From: Paracoccaceae bacterium
Lineage (GTDB): Bacteria; Pseudomonadota; Alphaproteobacteria; Rhodobacterales; Rhodobacteraceae
Direction of reading: 5' to 3'
DNA length: 64,000 bases
NCBI GenBank assembly: GCA_016124615.1
Contig: WGNF01000002.1
Span: 124,001-188,000 of the forward strand
Shown here: positions 39,669 through 49,213 of the stretch, in pieces
Layout: every line of letters starts with the position of its first letter
Position numbering within the stretch: the stretch's first letter is position 1
Notes under the pieces: model-generated
The model's database searches: none
The model's input: the letters and a program-made list of their open reading frames with translations, nothing else
What the model was told of the DNA's origin: nothing
Position numbers and translations under genes: made by a program

Positions 39669-40225
39669 GCCTTCGAGATCGTCTCTACCGTCAGGTTGCC
39701 GTTGGTGTAGACGCAAATGTCGGCCGCGATCGCCATCGCCTTGCGGGCGATCTCTTCGGCGGTCAGGTCCGTCTCCATCAGCCCGCGCGCGGCGGCCAGC
39801 GCGAAGTTGCCGCCGGATCCGATGGCGGCGATGTCGTGTTCCGGCTCCAGCACATCACCGGCGCCGGTGATCACGAACAGGTCGCGCCCGTCGGTAACGA
39901 TCAGCATCGCTTCGAGGTTGCGCAGATACTTGTCCATCCGCCAGTCCTTCGCCAGTTCCACGCAGGCGCGGGCCAACTGGCCGGGGCTGGCCTCCAGCTT
40001 CTTTTCCAGCCGTTCCAGCAGGGTGAAGGCGTCGGCGGTCGATCCGGCGAAGCCTGCCACGATGTCTTTCCCGCCCGGCGTCAGGCGGCGCACCTTGCGG
40101 GCGGTGCCCTTGATCACGGTCTGGCCCAGGCTCACCTGCCCGTCACCGGCCACCACCACCTGCCCGCCGCGTCGCACGGCAAGGATCGTGGTGCCGTGCC
40201 AGCCGGGGAATTTGTCTTCGGCCAT
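39665..40225 (-). CDS. hslV: ATP-dependent protease peptidase subunit HslV
   Basis: [55 protein letters not shown]. Confidence 0.97.
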   Translation of the reverse strand: MAEDKFPGWHGTTILAVRRGGQVVVAGDGQVSLGQTVIKGTARKVRRLTPGGKDIVAGFAGSTADAFTLLERLEKKLEASPGQLARACVELAKDWRMDKYLRNLEAMLIVTDGRDLFVITGAGDVLEPEHDIAAIGSGGNFALAAARGLMETDLTAEEIARKAMAIAADICVYTNGNLTVETISKA

Positions 40226-40277
40226 AACATGCCTCCTGCGCTTTCGATTTATATGGCGGCGCGCCCCGCCAAACGAA

Positions 40278-40299
40278 AGGGGCGCCCGAAGGCGCCCCT
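40278..40299 (-). terminator. Intrinsic terminator of trxA with UUCG tetraloop (minus strand)
   Basis: AGGGGCGCC-CGAA-GGCGCCCCT; on minus strand UUCG loop followed by TTCGTTT. Confidence 0.8.
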
Positions 40300-40320
40300 C
40301 GGGGTTCGGCACAGGACGGA

Positions 40321-40641
40321 TCAGACCGCGCCAGCGATCCAGCTGGCCAGCGACGCCTTGGGGGCCGCGCCGATCTTGTTCGACACGACCTGCCCGTCCT
40401 TGAACAGGAACAGCGCCGGGATGCCGCGCACGCCCATCTGGGCCGGGGCGCTGGGGTTGTCGTCGACGTTGACCTTCACGAACTTCACGCGGCCGGCGTA
40501 TTCTTCCGACAGCTCTTCCAGCGCCGGGCCGATCTGGCGGCAAGGGCCGCACCATTCGGCCCAGAAATCCACGACGACGGGGATGTCGGATTTGCGGACT
40601 TCGGCGTCAAAGGTGGCGTCGGAAACGGGAACGGTTGCCAT
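40321..40641 (-). CDS. trxA: Thioredoxin
   Basis: [42 protein letters not shown]. Confidence 0.97.
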   Translation of the reverse strand: MATVPVSDATFDAEVRKSDIPVVVDFWAEWCGPCRQIGPALEELSEEYAGRVKFVKVNVDDNPSAPAQMGVRGIPALFLFKDGQVVSNKIGAAPKASLASWIAGAV

Positions 40642-40696
40642 CACGGATGCTCCTGAATTGGGTTGGCCCTGAAGGTATGGTTGCGGGGGGCCATCG

Positions 40697-43600
40697 TCAA
40701 GGGAGGCTCGTGGTTGCCAACGCCGCAGACACAATATCTGGAGGCAGCGCCATCAACCGCGGCGCCGCGGTCCAGAGGATCGCCGTCCCGATTTTCCGCC
40801 CCGGATAAACCTGCGCCAGCGCCGCGGCATAGGCGCCCATCTGGCGCAGCAACCCCTCTGGCACGTCCTCGGGCCGGTCGGGGATCGCTGCGTTCGACTT
40901 GTAGTCGATCACCCGCACCAGATCGGGGCTGACGATCAGCCGGTCGATGGTGCCCAGCATCCGCCGCCCGCCAAGATCGGCCGCAATCTCGACCTCGGCC
41001 AGCGCGGGTTCGGCGAACAGGCCCGCCAGCGCCGGGTCGCGCAGCACGCGGCGGGCGGCTTGCAGGGCGGCGGCGATGGCCTCGGGGCCTGCCGCATCCT
41101 CGCCCGACGACAGCAGCGCGGCGGCAAGGCCGGGCCAGTCGCCCTCGGGCACCTGCGGCAGATGTTCCAGCAGCAGGTGCAGCCAGCGCCCGTGGCGCAT
41201 CGCCTCTGCCTCGCCCGCGCCGGTGCCTTCGCCCGCCAACACCTTCGCCCCGCCGAGCGCGGAGGGGGAAAGTGGCGCGGGGGGTTCGGCTGGCGCGGGC
41301 GCCGGATGACCCGCCCAGTCGGGAAGCATCGCCCCGGCCGCGCCCGTTGTCACCGCCTCATCGGGCGTATCGGCGGGCCAGTGGCCATGCGACAGCCGCC
41401 GGATCGGCCCGAACCCGGCGGGCACCTCGCCAACGGTGAATTCTGCCCCGGCCTGATCCATGCCGCGGGCGATCAGGCTGTACCAGCTTGCGTCCTTTTC
41501 GGCCTTTCCCGCACCGCAGACGATCAGCCAGCTTTGCGCCCGTGTGGTCGCGACGTAGAGCAGGCGCAGATTCTCTTCTTCCTGCCGTTGCCGCAGGTCG
41601 GCGCGGGCATTGGCCATCAGCGGCGGGCTGGCATCTGCCGGGGTGCGCCATGCCGTGACGCCCTGACCCAACGCGATCAGCCGCTGATCGCGCGGTGGGT
41701 TGCGATCCATCGTGTCGGGCAGGATCACCAGCGGCGCCTCCAGCCCCTTGGCGCCGTGCACCGTCATCACCCGGATGCGGTTGCCCGCGCCATCGGGGCG
41801 ACGTTTCACCTCGACCTCGCCCGATTCCAGCCAGACCAGGAAGCCGGTCAGGCTGGGCACCTCCATACGCTCATAGGCCATCGCCTGCGCCAGCAGCGCG
41901 TCGATCCCGTCCTCGGCTTCCGGGCCAAGCCGGGCGAGCAACCGGCGGCGGCCGTCATGGCGGGTCAGGATGCGTTCGATCAGGTCGTAGGGGCGCAGAA
42001 AGTCCGACATGTCGCGCAGGTCCGACAGCATCGCGAACGTGTCGGGGAATTCGGTCTGCCGGTTCCGCAGCGCCTCCCACAGCCGCGCGCCTTCACGCGG
42101 GTGGGCCAGCGCGTAAAGCTGCGCCTCGGTCCAGCCGAACAGGGGCGAGCGAAGGGCGGCGGCCAGCGACAGATCATCGGCATCCAGCGCGACGAAAGAC
42201 AACAGCGCCGTCAGATCGCGCGCCGCCATCTCGCCGCCGAGCCGCAGCCGGTCGGCCCCGGCAATCGCCAGCCCCTGCACCTTGCAGGCGCGGATGATCT
42301 CGTGAAACAGATCGCCGCGCCGCTGCACGAGGATCAGCACATCGCCCTCTGCCAGCCGCTTGTCGCCGCCCTTGGGCAAGGGAATCCGGATGCCCGCGTC
42401 GATCATCCGCCGGATTTCGGCCGCGACCCGACGCGCGAGGATCGCAACGTGATGCTCATCGGATCGCAGATCGACCGGGTCGTACCAATTCTCTGGCTCC
42501 GGCTCTTCGACCTTTGGCACGATTGGCCACAGATCGACCCGCCCCGGCATCGCGGGCATGAAGGCCAGATGCTTGACCGCGCCACCAAGCCCCCAACCGG
42601 CGCGGTCGTCAAAGGTCAGATCGACCAGCCGCAGGATGGCGTGCGACGAGCGGAACGAATGTTCCAGCGTCAGCTGCGCCAAGGGCAGCGGCGAGGTTTG
42701 AAGGCGCGCCGCGAAATCGGCCTGCATGCGGTCGAATTCGCGCAGGTCGGCGCCTTGGAACGAGTAGATCGATTGCTTCTTGTCGCCGACGACAAAGATC
42801 GTGCGGGCGGTATCGCGGGTGCCGCGCCCGGCGGTGAATTCCTGCGCCAAGAGCGCGATCACCCGCCATTGCGCCGGGCTGGTGTCTTGCGCCTCGTCCA
42901 CCAGAATGTGGTCGATGCCGCCATCCAGCCGGAACAGCACCCACTGCGCGACCGAGGGATCGGTCAGCAGCGCCGAGGCGCGCAGGATCAGGTCGTCGAA
43001 ATCCAGCCAGCCGCGTTCGGCCTTGCGCGCCTCGAACCGGGGCAGGAACACGCCCGCGAAGCGGTGCAGCGCCAGTGTGCGTTCGGCGGCCAGCATGGCA
43101 AGGCGGCGCGGGCGGGCGGTTTCCACCCGGCGCATCAGGTCGTCAAGCCGGTCCAGAACGAGGCCAAGCGCGCCACGAGTGGCTTTGGTGGGAAAGCTGC
43201 CGATCTTGGCGGTGAAGGGCTCCTTGGCCTTGGCGCCGGTCAGGAACATGTCCTCCAGCGCGGCAAGGTCCGCCAGCCTTGGCGACAGTGTATCGACCTG
43301 ACGCAGCTTGGCGGCCGCGCTCTGGTCGGTGCTGCTGCCCGCCGCCAGCGCAGCGATCAACGGGGCAAACCACACCGCCTCGCCGCCCAGAAACACCTCG
43401 GCCATCAGCGCCGGTTCGGCATATCCGGCGGGCAGGTCGAACAGCGCCAAGGCCCCATCACGTCCCAACGGAGTGGCAAGCGCCGCGCGGTGTCCAGCGA
43501 TCTCGGCCGTCAGGTCGGCGAAGCTTTCGTCGGTCAGTGCCCGCGCCACGGCATCGACGATCTCCACCGCCGTGCCGGTGGCCATTTCCTCCACAATCTC

Positions 43601-44074
43601 CTCGCGCAGCAAGGTGCCCGCGCGGTCGTCCATCTCGACAAACTGCGGCGAGACTCCGGCCTCCAGCGGAAACCGCCGCAACAGACCCGCGCAGAACGAG
43701 TGGATCGTCTGGATCTTCAGCCCCCCCGGGGTCTCGATCGCCCGGGCGAACAGCCTGCGCGCCTGTGCCAGCGTCTCGGCATCGACCGGGCCACCGGCGC
43801 CCAGTCCGGCCAGCTCGGCGCGCAATGCCGGATCGGGCAGCATCGCCCAGCCACCCAGCCGCCGAAACAGCCGGTTCTGCATCTCGCTGGCGGCGGCCTT
43901 GGTGTAGGTCAGGCACAGGATGCGTTGCGGCTGCACCCCGTTCAACAAGAGCCGCGCCACCCGGTCGATCAGCACCCGCGTCTTGCCGGAGCCCGCATTG
44001 GCGGAAAGCCAGGTCGAGGCCGCCGGGTCGGCTGCCTGCACCTGCCGCTGGCTGGCCGCATCGCGTCCGGTCAT
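40697..44074 (-). CDS. addA: Double-strand break repair helicase AddA
   Basis: [80 protein letters not shown]. Confidence 0.96.
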   Translation of the reverse strand: MTGRDAASQRQVQAADPAASTWLSANAGSGKTRVLIDRVARLLLNGVQPQRILCLTYTKAAASEMQNRLFRRLGGWAMLPDPALRAELAGLGAGGPVDAETLAQARRLFARAIETPGGLKIQTIHSFCAGLLRRFPLEAGVSPQFVEMDDRAGTLLREEIVEEMATGTAVEIVDAVARALTDESFADLTAEIAGHRAALATPLGRDGALALFDLPAGYAEPALMAEVFLGGEAVWFAPLIAALAAGSSTDQSAAAKLRQVDTLSPRLADLAALEDMFLTGAKAKEPFTAKIGSFPTKATRGALGLVLDRLDDLMRRVETARPRRLAMLAAERTLALHRFAGVFLPRFEARKAERGWLDFDDLILRASALLTDPSVAQWVLFRLDGGIDHILVDEAQDTSPAQWRVIALLAQEFTAGRGTRDTARTIFVVGDKKQSIYSFQGADLREFDRMQADFAARLQTSPLPLAQLTLEHSFRSSHAILRLVDLTFDDRAGWGLGGAVKHLAFMPAMPGRVDLWPIVPKVEEPEPENWYDPVDLRSDEHHVAILARRVAAEIRRMIDAGIRIPLPKGGDKRLAEGDVLILVQRRGDLFHEIIRACKVQGLAIAGADRLRLGGEMAARDLTALLSFVALDADDLSLAAALRSPLFGWTEAQLYALAHPREGARLWEALRNRQTEFPDTFAMLSDLRDMSDFLRPYDLIERILTRHDGRRRLLARLGPEAEDGIDALLAQAMAYERMEVPSLTGFLVWLESGEVEVKRRPDGAGNRIRVMTVHGAKGLEAPLVILPDTMDRNPPRDQRLIALGQGVTAWRTPADASPPLMANARADLRQRQEEENLRLLYVATTRAQSWLIVCGAGKAEKDASWYSLIARGMDQAGAEFTVGEVPAGFGPIRRLSHGHWPADTPDEAVTTGAAGAMLPDWAGHPAPAPAEPPAPLSPSALGGAKVLAGEGTGAGEAEAMRHGRWLHLLLEHLPQVPEGDWPGLAAALLSSGEDAAGPEAIAAALQAARRVLRDPALAGLFAEPALAEVEIAADLGGRRMLGTIDRLIVSPDLVRVIDYKSNAAIPDRPEDVPEGLLRQMGAYAAALAQVYPGRKIGTAILWTAAPRLMALPPDIVSAALATTSLP

Positions 44075-47001
44075 CCGACATCCTCCGGCTCTGACGCGTC
44101 CGACATTTCCCACTCGCCAAAGCGGGCAAGGTGGTCGTAGTCGCCCGCGATGCGTTCGCTGACCACGGCGCGGCGGGCGGTATAGCCCTGCGCGGGGGCG
44201 GCGTAGCGGGCCAGAAGCTGGCCAAGCTCTTCCCAGACCTTGCCGGTGATCTCCGCCGTGATCGCGATCCGCGCTTCTTTGGGCGTCGACCCCAGGCCGA
44301 CATAGGTGACCGCCGCCACCTCGCGTGGCCCCAGCTTGGCAAACCCGCCGCGCTCGGCCATCGCGGCCTCCAGCAGCAGTTGCTTGTCGAACACCTCCTG
44401 CTGCTTCGGGCTGGGCAGCGCCCCGGTCTTGTAGTCAAGGATGTGAATCCGCCCGTCGTCGAGCGCGTCAATGCGGTCGGGCTGCGCCGTCAGCGTGAAG
44501 CCAAGCGCAGGAAGCACCACGGCCCCGTCTGTTTCCAGCAGCACAGGCCGCCCCTGCCGCGCCGCCTCGGCGGTCAGGAAGAAGTCGGCCGCCCGTTCCA
44601 GCCGCGCGCGCCACAGGCGTTGCGCCGTGGTCCAGGCGATCGCCTCGGTCATCACCTCGTCCGCGATGCCCAGCAACCGGGCGCGGGCGGCGGCAGTGTC
44701 TTCCGGCCCGCGTTCCTGTACGAAGCGTTCCAGAATGCGGTGCAGGACCGAGCCGCGCAGCCGCGCGTCGGGCGCGGGGTGCAGCGGATCCAGCGGGCGC
44801 AAGCGCAGCACATGCCGGGCATAGACCGCATAGGGGTCGCGGATCAGGGTCTGGATACCGGTCACCGGCAACTGGCGCGGCCGCGCTGCAACCGGCGGGC
44901 GCGGCGACGGCCGCCGCGCCGGGGTGACGGGCGCAGGTGGCCGATCGAGCGCCTCGGCCATGCGCACCCAGACGGCGCCGCGTGCCTGCATCGCCGCCAG
45001 CGCCTCTGGCCCCGCGCGATCGGGCAGCCCCGCCATCAGGTTCATCAGCCGGTTCAGCCAGCGCGAGGGCACGGTTTCCGCCTCGTCATCGCGCATCGAC
45101 CGGCTGAGCACGACCTCGGGCGCCGCGACGGCCTGCTGATAGTCGTGCGCCGACAGCCCGATCTGCCGTTCCGGCAACAACAGCGACAGATCGTGCCGCA
45201 TCTGCCGGTTCAGCCAGGGGTCTGGCGTCGGCAGCGCGGGCCAGATGCCATCGTTCAGGCCGCCCAGAATGACCAGATCGGCCTCATGCACCCGGGCCTC
45301 GAGCGCGCCGCGGATCATGATCGTCGGATGCACCTTTTCCGGGCCGCGCACCTCGCACCGTTGGAGGATCGCGGTGAACAGCGCCTCGTAGTCGAAGGCG
45401 CCAAGGTCGCCGCCATGTACCGCCTCATGCGTCAGTTCGGCCGTGGCCGCCAGTGCCGCCTCGCCCGCCTCGCGCCGCCACAACTCGCCGGTGCCCGTGC
45501 CGCCCGGCCCCCGGGCCAGCGCCTCGGCCCGCGCGATGTGCCCGGCAACGTGGTCGGCCAGCGCGCGGGTGCCGATCTCTTCGGCGCCCGCCAGCGTATC
45601 GGCCAGCCAGGCGGCCCAATCGGCCAGCCCCTCGCCGCCCGTCTTCTCGGCCCAGGCGATCAGGTCGGCGCCGGTGGGAAAGGCGGGGCCATGACGACGC
45701 AGCCGCATTTCCAGCCCGCGGGTCCAGCGCAGGTGGTTGCCGCGGTCCTCGGCGCCGGTGTTGGTCAGCGGGTGTTTCAGCAGCGTCAGCAGCGCATCAA
45801 GGCTCAGCCGACGCCCGTTCAGCGCCGCGACATGGCGCAGGAACCGCCCCGGTGGCGAAAGTGACAGCGGTTGGCCCGCGCTGTCATCAGGCCGAATGCC
45901 CCAGCGATCCAGCGCCGCCGTCACCTGCCGCCCCAATTGCCGGTCGGGCGTGACAAGCGCGGCCCGGCGCCCGGTTTCGGCGGCGTGGCGCAGGCAAAGC
46001 GCGATCGCCAGTGCCTCGGCCCGCGGCGTCGGCGCCTCGATCAGCGCAACGCCTTCGGTCGCATCGGGCAACGGCGGCAGATCCTGCCCCTCGATCATCC
46101 ACTGGTCGGTGACCGGCGCGGGCCGCAGCGACAGCGAGATCAGGCGATTGCGCGCCGGGCTGGGTGGCGGCAGGTCGGTCCACATCGGCAGGCGCACCGG
46201 ATCCAGCCCCAGCGCGTTCAGCAATCGGCCAAGGCGAAACTGCGGATGGTCCTCGCCGGTCAGCGCGTCGCCAAGACTGTGCCAGACCGCCCCCGGCATG
46301 TCGGGATCGAAGCCGGGCAGGATCACCGCGCCCTGCGGCAGCCGCGCCACCGCCTGCAGGAACAGCGCCGTCGTTCCGCGCGATCCGGTGGAGCCTGCAA
46401 CGATGACGGGATGATCGGGTGGCGAGGTCGCCCAGCGTTCGGCCAGCCGTTCCACCACCTGCCGCTGGCGGGCCTCGGCATCCGGTTCGGCGCCCGGGCC
46501 GAAGAACTGCGCCACGATCGACAGGAACTTCAGGCTGCGTTCCCAGTGGCGGGAATGGTCGGACAGGTCGAGCCTGCGAAACGCCTCGGGCGAGACGCCT
46601 TCGCCCTGCATTTCATCCATCAGCGCGGCAAGACTGTCGGCCAGATCGTAAAGCGCGGCGCGGGGGGCCAGATCAGGCTCTCTGTCCAGCAAATGCGCGA
46701 CCAGCCGCGTCAGTTCCAGCCGCCGCCGCAAGGGTGGCACCGGCACCGGCAGATCGGCCGCCACGTCGGCGCCGAAGTCGGTGATCAGCCGCAGCCGCGG
46801 CAGCAGCAGCGCGCCGGATTCGGCGAACACCTCGCGCAGCCGTCGCCGCATCCGGGCAGAGTTGGCGTAAACCTCGACCCGCGCCATCGTCTCGGGCGGC
46901 TGACCGGCAAGCCGCGATTTCAGCCCCGCGACGACCGCGCGGGGGAAATCCACGCCGGGAGCGAGGCCGAAGACGCGAGGGGTGGCCGAAGGCTCAAACA
47001 T
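44071..47001 (-). CDS. addB: Double-strand break repair protein AddB (alphaproteobacterial type)
   Basis: 979-aa ORF overlapping addA by 4 nt; VAGSTGSRGTTALFLQAVARLPQGAVILPGFD; C-terminal nuclease-like HILDYKTGALPSPKQ. Confidence 0.93.
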   Translation of the reverse strand: MFEPSATPRVFGLAPGVDFPRAVVAGLKSRLAGQPPETMARVEVYANSARMRRRLREVFAESGALLLPRLRLITDFGADVAADLPVPVPPLRRRLELTRLVAHLLDREPDLAPRAALYDLADSLAALMDEMQGEGVSPEAFRRLDLSDHSRHWERSLKFLSIVAQFFGPGAEPDAEARQRQVVERLAERWATSPPDHPVIVAGSTGSRGTTALFLQAVARLPQGAVILPGFDPDMPGAVWHSLGDALTGEDHPQFRLGRLLNALGLDPVRLPMWTDLPPPSPARNRLISLSLRPAPVTDQWMIEGQDLPPLPDATEGVALIEAPTPRAEALAIALCLRHAAETGRRAALVTPDRQLGRQVTAALDRWGIRPDDSAGQPLSLSPPGRFLRHVAALNGRRLSLDALLTLLKHPLTNTGAEDRGNHLRWTRGLEMRLRRHGPAFPTGADLIAWAEKTGGEGLADWAAWLADTLAGAEEIGTRALADHVAGHIARAEALARGPGGTGTGELWRREAGEAALAATAELTHEAVHGGDLGAFDYEALFTAILQRCEVRGPEKVHPTIMIRGALEARVHEADLVILGGLNDGIWPALPTPDPWLNRQMRHDLSLLLPERQIGLSAHDYQQAVAAPEVVLSRSMRDDEAETVPSRWLNRLMNLMAGLPDRAGPEALAAMQARGAVWVRMAEALDRPPAPVTPARRPSPRPPVAARPRQLPVTGIQTLIRDPYAVYARHVLRLRPLDPLHPAPDARLRGSVLHRILERFVQERGPEDTAAARARLLGIADEVMTEAIAWTTAQRLWRARLERAADFFLTAEAARQGRPVLLETDGAVVLPALGFTLTAQPDRIDALDDGRIHILDYKTGALPSPKQQEVFDKQLLLEAAMAERGGFAKLGPREVAAVTYVGLGSTPKEARIAITAEITGKVWEELGQLLARYAAPAQGYTARRAVVSERIAGDYDHLARFGEWEMSDASEPEDVG

Positions 47002-47686
47002 CGGCGGCACTTTTCAGCAGGGCTTCCGCCTCGGCGATGCTTTCGGGCCGCCCGACATCGCACCAGCCGCCGGGATGGATAATGCCGTAGGCGCGACCGG
47101 CTGAAATCATGCTGTCCCAGACCCGGTTGAGCGAAAAGACCTTGTCGGGGATGGCGCCCAGCCCCTCGGTCTTCACGATCTGCGCGCCGGAATAGATGGC
47201 GCCCGGTCCGCGCACGATCCGGCCCTGACCATCCAGCACGAAGTCGCCCCGCCCGGCATGGCCGCGGGCGCGGTCCGGCGCGACAAGCAGCAACAGCGCA
47301 TCCATCCGCGTCGGATCCCAGGCGGCGCGCAGTTGCGCCAGCGGGTTCGCCCCGGTCCAGACCGCATCGGAGTTCAAGGTGAACACCGGCCCGGGACCCA
47401 GCAGCGGCAGCGCCGCGCGCAGACCGCCGCCGGTTTCCAGAATCTCCGGCTCAAGCGACAAGGCGATCCCGGCGCGACCCTGCAGATGAGCCGCGATCTG
47501 CTCTGGCAGGTAGTGCAGGTTGACGACGGTGCGGCCCACCCCCGCCCCGGCCAGCGCCAGCGCATGGTCGATCAGTGCGCGGCCCGCGACCGGGATCAGC
47601 GGCTTCGGGCACCCGGCCGTCAAGGCGCCCATCCGGGTGCCGAACCCGGCCGCGAACAGCATCAGGGCGTCGGGAGTGTGGCGCAT
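46994..47686 (-). CDS. Nucleotidyltransferase, N-acetylmuramate-1-P uridylyltransferase (MurU)-like
   Basis: MLFAAGFGTRMGALTAGCPKPLIPVAGRALIDHAL. Confidence 0.88.
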   Translation of the reverse strand: MRHTPDALMLFAAGFGTRMGALTAGCPKPLIPVAGRALIDHALALAGAGVGRTVVNLHYLPEQIAAHLQGRAGIALSLEPEILETGGGLRAALPLLGPGPVFTLNSDAVWTGANPLAQLRAAWDPTRMDALLLLVAPDRARGHAGRGDFVLDGQGRIVRGPGAIYSGAQIVKTEGLGAIPDKVFSLNRVWDSMISAGRAYGIIHPGGWCDVGRPESIAEAEALLKSAADV

Positions 47687-48687
47687 GCGTCCCTGATCCT
47701 TTCTTGCCGCGCGGGTGTGGGTTCCGGCAGCAGCGCATCGACGGTTCCGGCAAGCGCGAACAGCGCCGGATGCGCCAGATTGCGGCGAAGATCACGCCAG
47801 ACCCGCGGCATGAAATCGACATAGGCGGGCTTGCCCAGATGCAGCGAAAGCCGCGCGAACACGCCGAGGATGCGCAGATGCCGCTGTGCGCCGACCGTGG
47901 CATAGGCGCGGGCAAAGGCCACGGGGTCGCGGCCCGTGGCGGTGGCAAAGCGGGCGATCATCGCCTGTTCCACCTCTGGCGCCACATCCCGACGCGCGTC
48001 CTGAAGCAACGAGACGAGATCGAACGCCGCGGGCCCGCGCATCGCGAGTTGAAAGTCGAGCACGCCGACCCGCGCAAGGCCCGGGCGGTCCGGCAGCCAC
48101 AGCAGGTTTTCGGCGTGATAGTCCCGCAGGATCATCACCGCAGGTTCCGGCGGCAGTGTCGCCAGCGCCAGTTCCATCGCGGCGATCAGCGGGGCGGGGT
48201 CGGCACGCTCGCCAGTCACCCCAAAGCCGTACCAGTCAACGGCAGGCGCAACGGCGGCGGCCATCGTGGCGGCGTCATAGGCGGGCAATCCGGTCAAGGG
48301 CGGCGCGGATTGCACCCGCAACAGAACATCAACCGCAGGCGCATAAAGCGCCGCCTCGTGCGACGGATCACGGGCCAGATGCCGGGCAAAAAGGTCGTCG
48401 CCCAGATCCTCCAGCAGCACGAACCCCGATGCCTCATCCGCGGCCAGCACCCCCGGCGCGCTGAGGCCGAGGGTGCGCAGATGGGCATCGACGCGAAGGA
48501 AGGCGCCCACATCCTCGCCCGCGCCGGGCGGGGCGTCCATCAGCACGGCGGTGCGCCCGGCGCCATCGCGCAACCGTTCGTACCGGCGCGCCGAGGCATC
48601 GCCCGCCAGAAAGGCGCGTGGCACGCCGCCCCATCCGGCGCGGGCGCAGAAGGCATCGGCCGCAGCGGAACGGTCAGGCAAGGGCAC
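47662..48687 (-). CDS. Aminoglycoside phosphotransferase-fold sugar kinase, AmgK-like (GTG start)
   Basis: VMILRDYHAENLLWLPDRPGLARVGVLDFQLAMRGPAAFDLVSLLQDARRD. Confidence 0.85.
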   Translation of the reverse strand: MPLPDRSAAADAFCARAGWGGVPRAFLAGDASARRYERLRDGAGRTAVLMDAPPGAGEDVGAFLRVDAHLRTLGLSAPGVLAADEASGFVLLEDLGDDLFARHLARDPSHEAALYAPAVDVLLRVQSAPPLTGLPAYDAATMAAAVAPAVDWYGFGVTGERADPAPLIAAMELALATLPPEPAVMILRDYHAENLLWLPDRPGLARVGVLDFQLAMRGPAAFDLVSLLQDARRDVAPEVEQAMIARFATATGRDPVAFARAYATVGAQRHLRILGVFARLSLHLGKPAYVDFMPRVWRDLRRNLAHPALFALAGTVDALLPEPTPARQERIRDACATLPTP

Positions 48688-49171
48688 CCTCCCGCGTGGC
48701 GAGCGCCTGCAACAGCGGGGCCCAGCGGTCCGACCCGGTGAGGCTGGCGACCCGGCTGTCGCCGTCATCAGCAGAGGCGAGCGTGATCGTCAGCGCATCG
48801 GGCGGGGTGGCGCGGCCAAGCCGGTCGGGCCATTCGACGAGGCAAACCGCGGTGTCAAACGCGGCCTCCAGCCCCAGTTCCAGAACTTCGTCGGGGTGGG
48901 TCAGGCGGTAAAGGTCGGCGTGCCAGATCTCGACGCCCGCCGCCTCGTAAACCTGCACCAGCGTGAACGTGGGCGAAGGCACATCCTCCATCAGCCCGGC
49001 GCTGGCCAGCCGGGTCTGAATCAGCGATCGGGCAAGGTGGGTTTTTCCGGCGCCGATCGGCCCGGACATCAGCACGACATCCCCGGCGGCAAGCCGGGGG
49101 GCCAGCCAGGCCCCAAGCGCGGCCGTGGCCTCGGCCGAGGGAAGCGCGATGCGAAGCGGCGGGCGGGTCAT
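48674..49171 (-). CDS. tsaE: tRNA threonylcarbamoyladenosine biosynthesis ATPase TsaE
   Basis: GDVVLMSGPIGAGKTHLARSLIQTRL; EDVPSPTFTLVQVYE; IWHADLYRL. Confidence 0.95.
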   Translation of the reverse strand: MTRPPLRIALPSAEATAALGAWLAPRLAAGDVVLMSGPIGAGKTHLARSLIQTRLASAGLMEDVPSPTFTLVQVYEAAGVEIWHADLYRLTHPDEVLELGLEAAFDTAVCLVEWPDRLGRATPPDALTITLASADDGDSRVASLTGSDRWAPLLQALATREGALA

Positions 49172-49213
49172 GGCGCCGAGTCTGACCGAGCCGCCTGCCG
49201 CCTGCAAGCGCGA

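Noticed and set aside
41060-44140. 1026-aa plus-strand ORF opposite addA
   Set aside because: Antisense open frame typical of high-GC DNA; low-complexity Arg/Gln/His-rich translation and no recognisable domain, while the minus strand encodes clear AddA.
44131-45864. 577-aa plus-strand ORF opposite addB, plus other long antisense ORFs at 45871-47082, 47575-48741 and 48473-50104
   Set aside because: All mirror well-supported minus-strand genes and have the composition expected of GC-skewed antisense frames.
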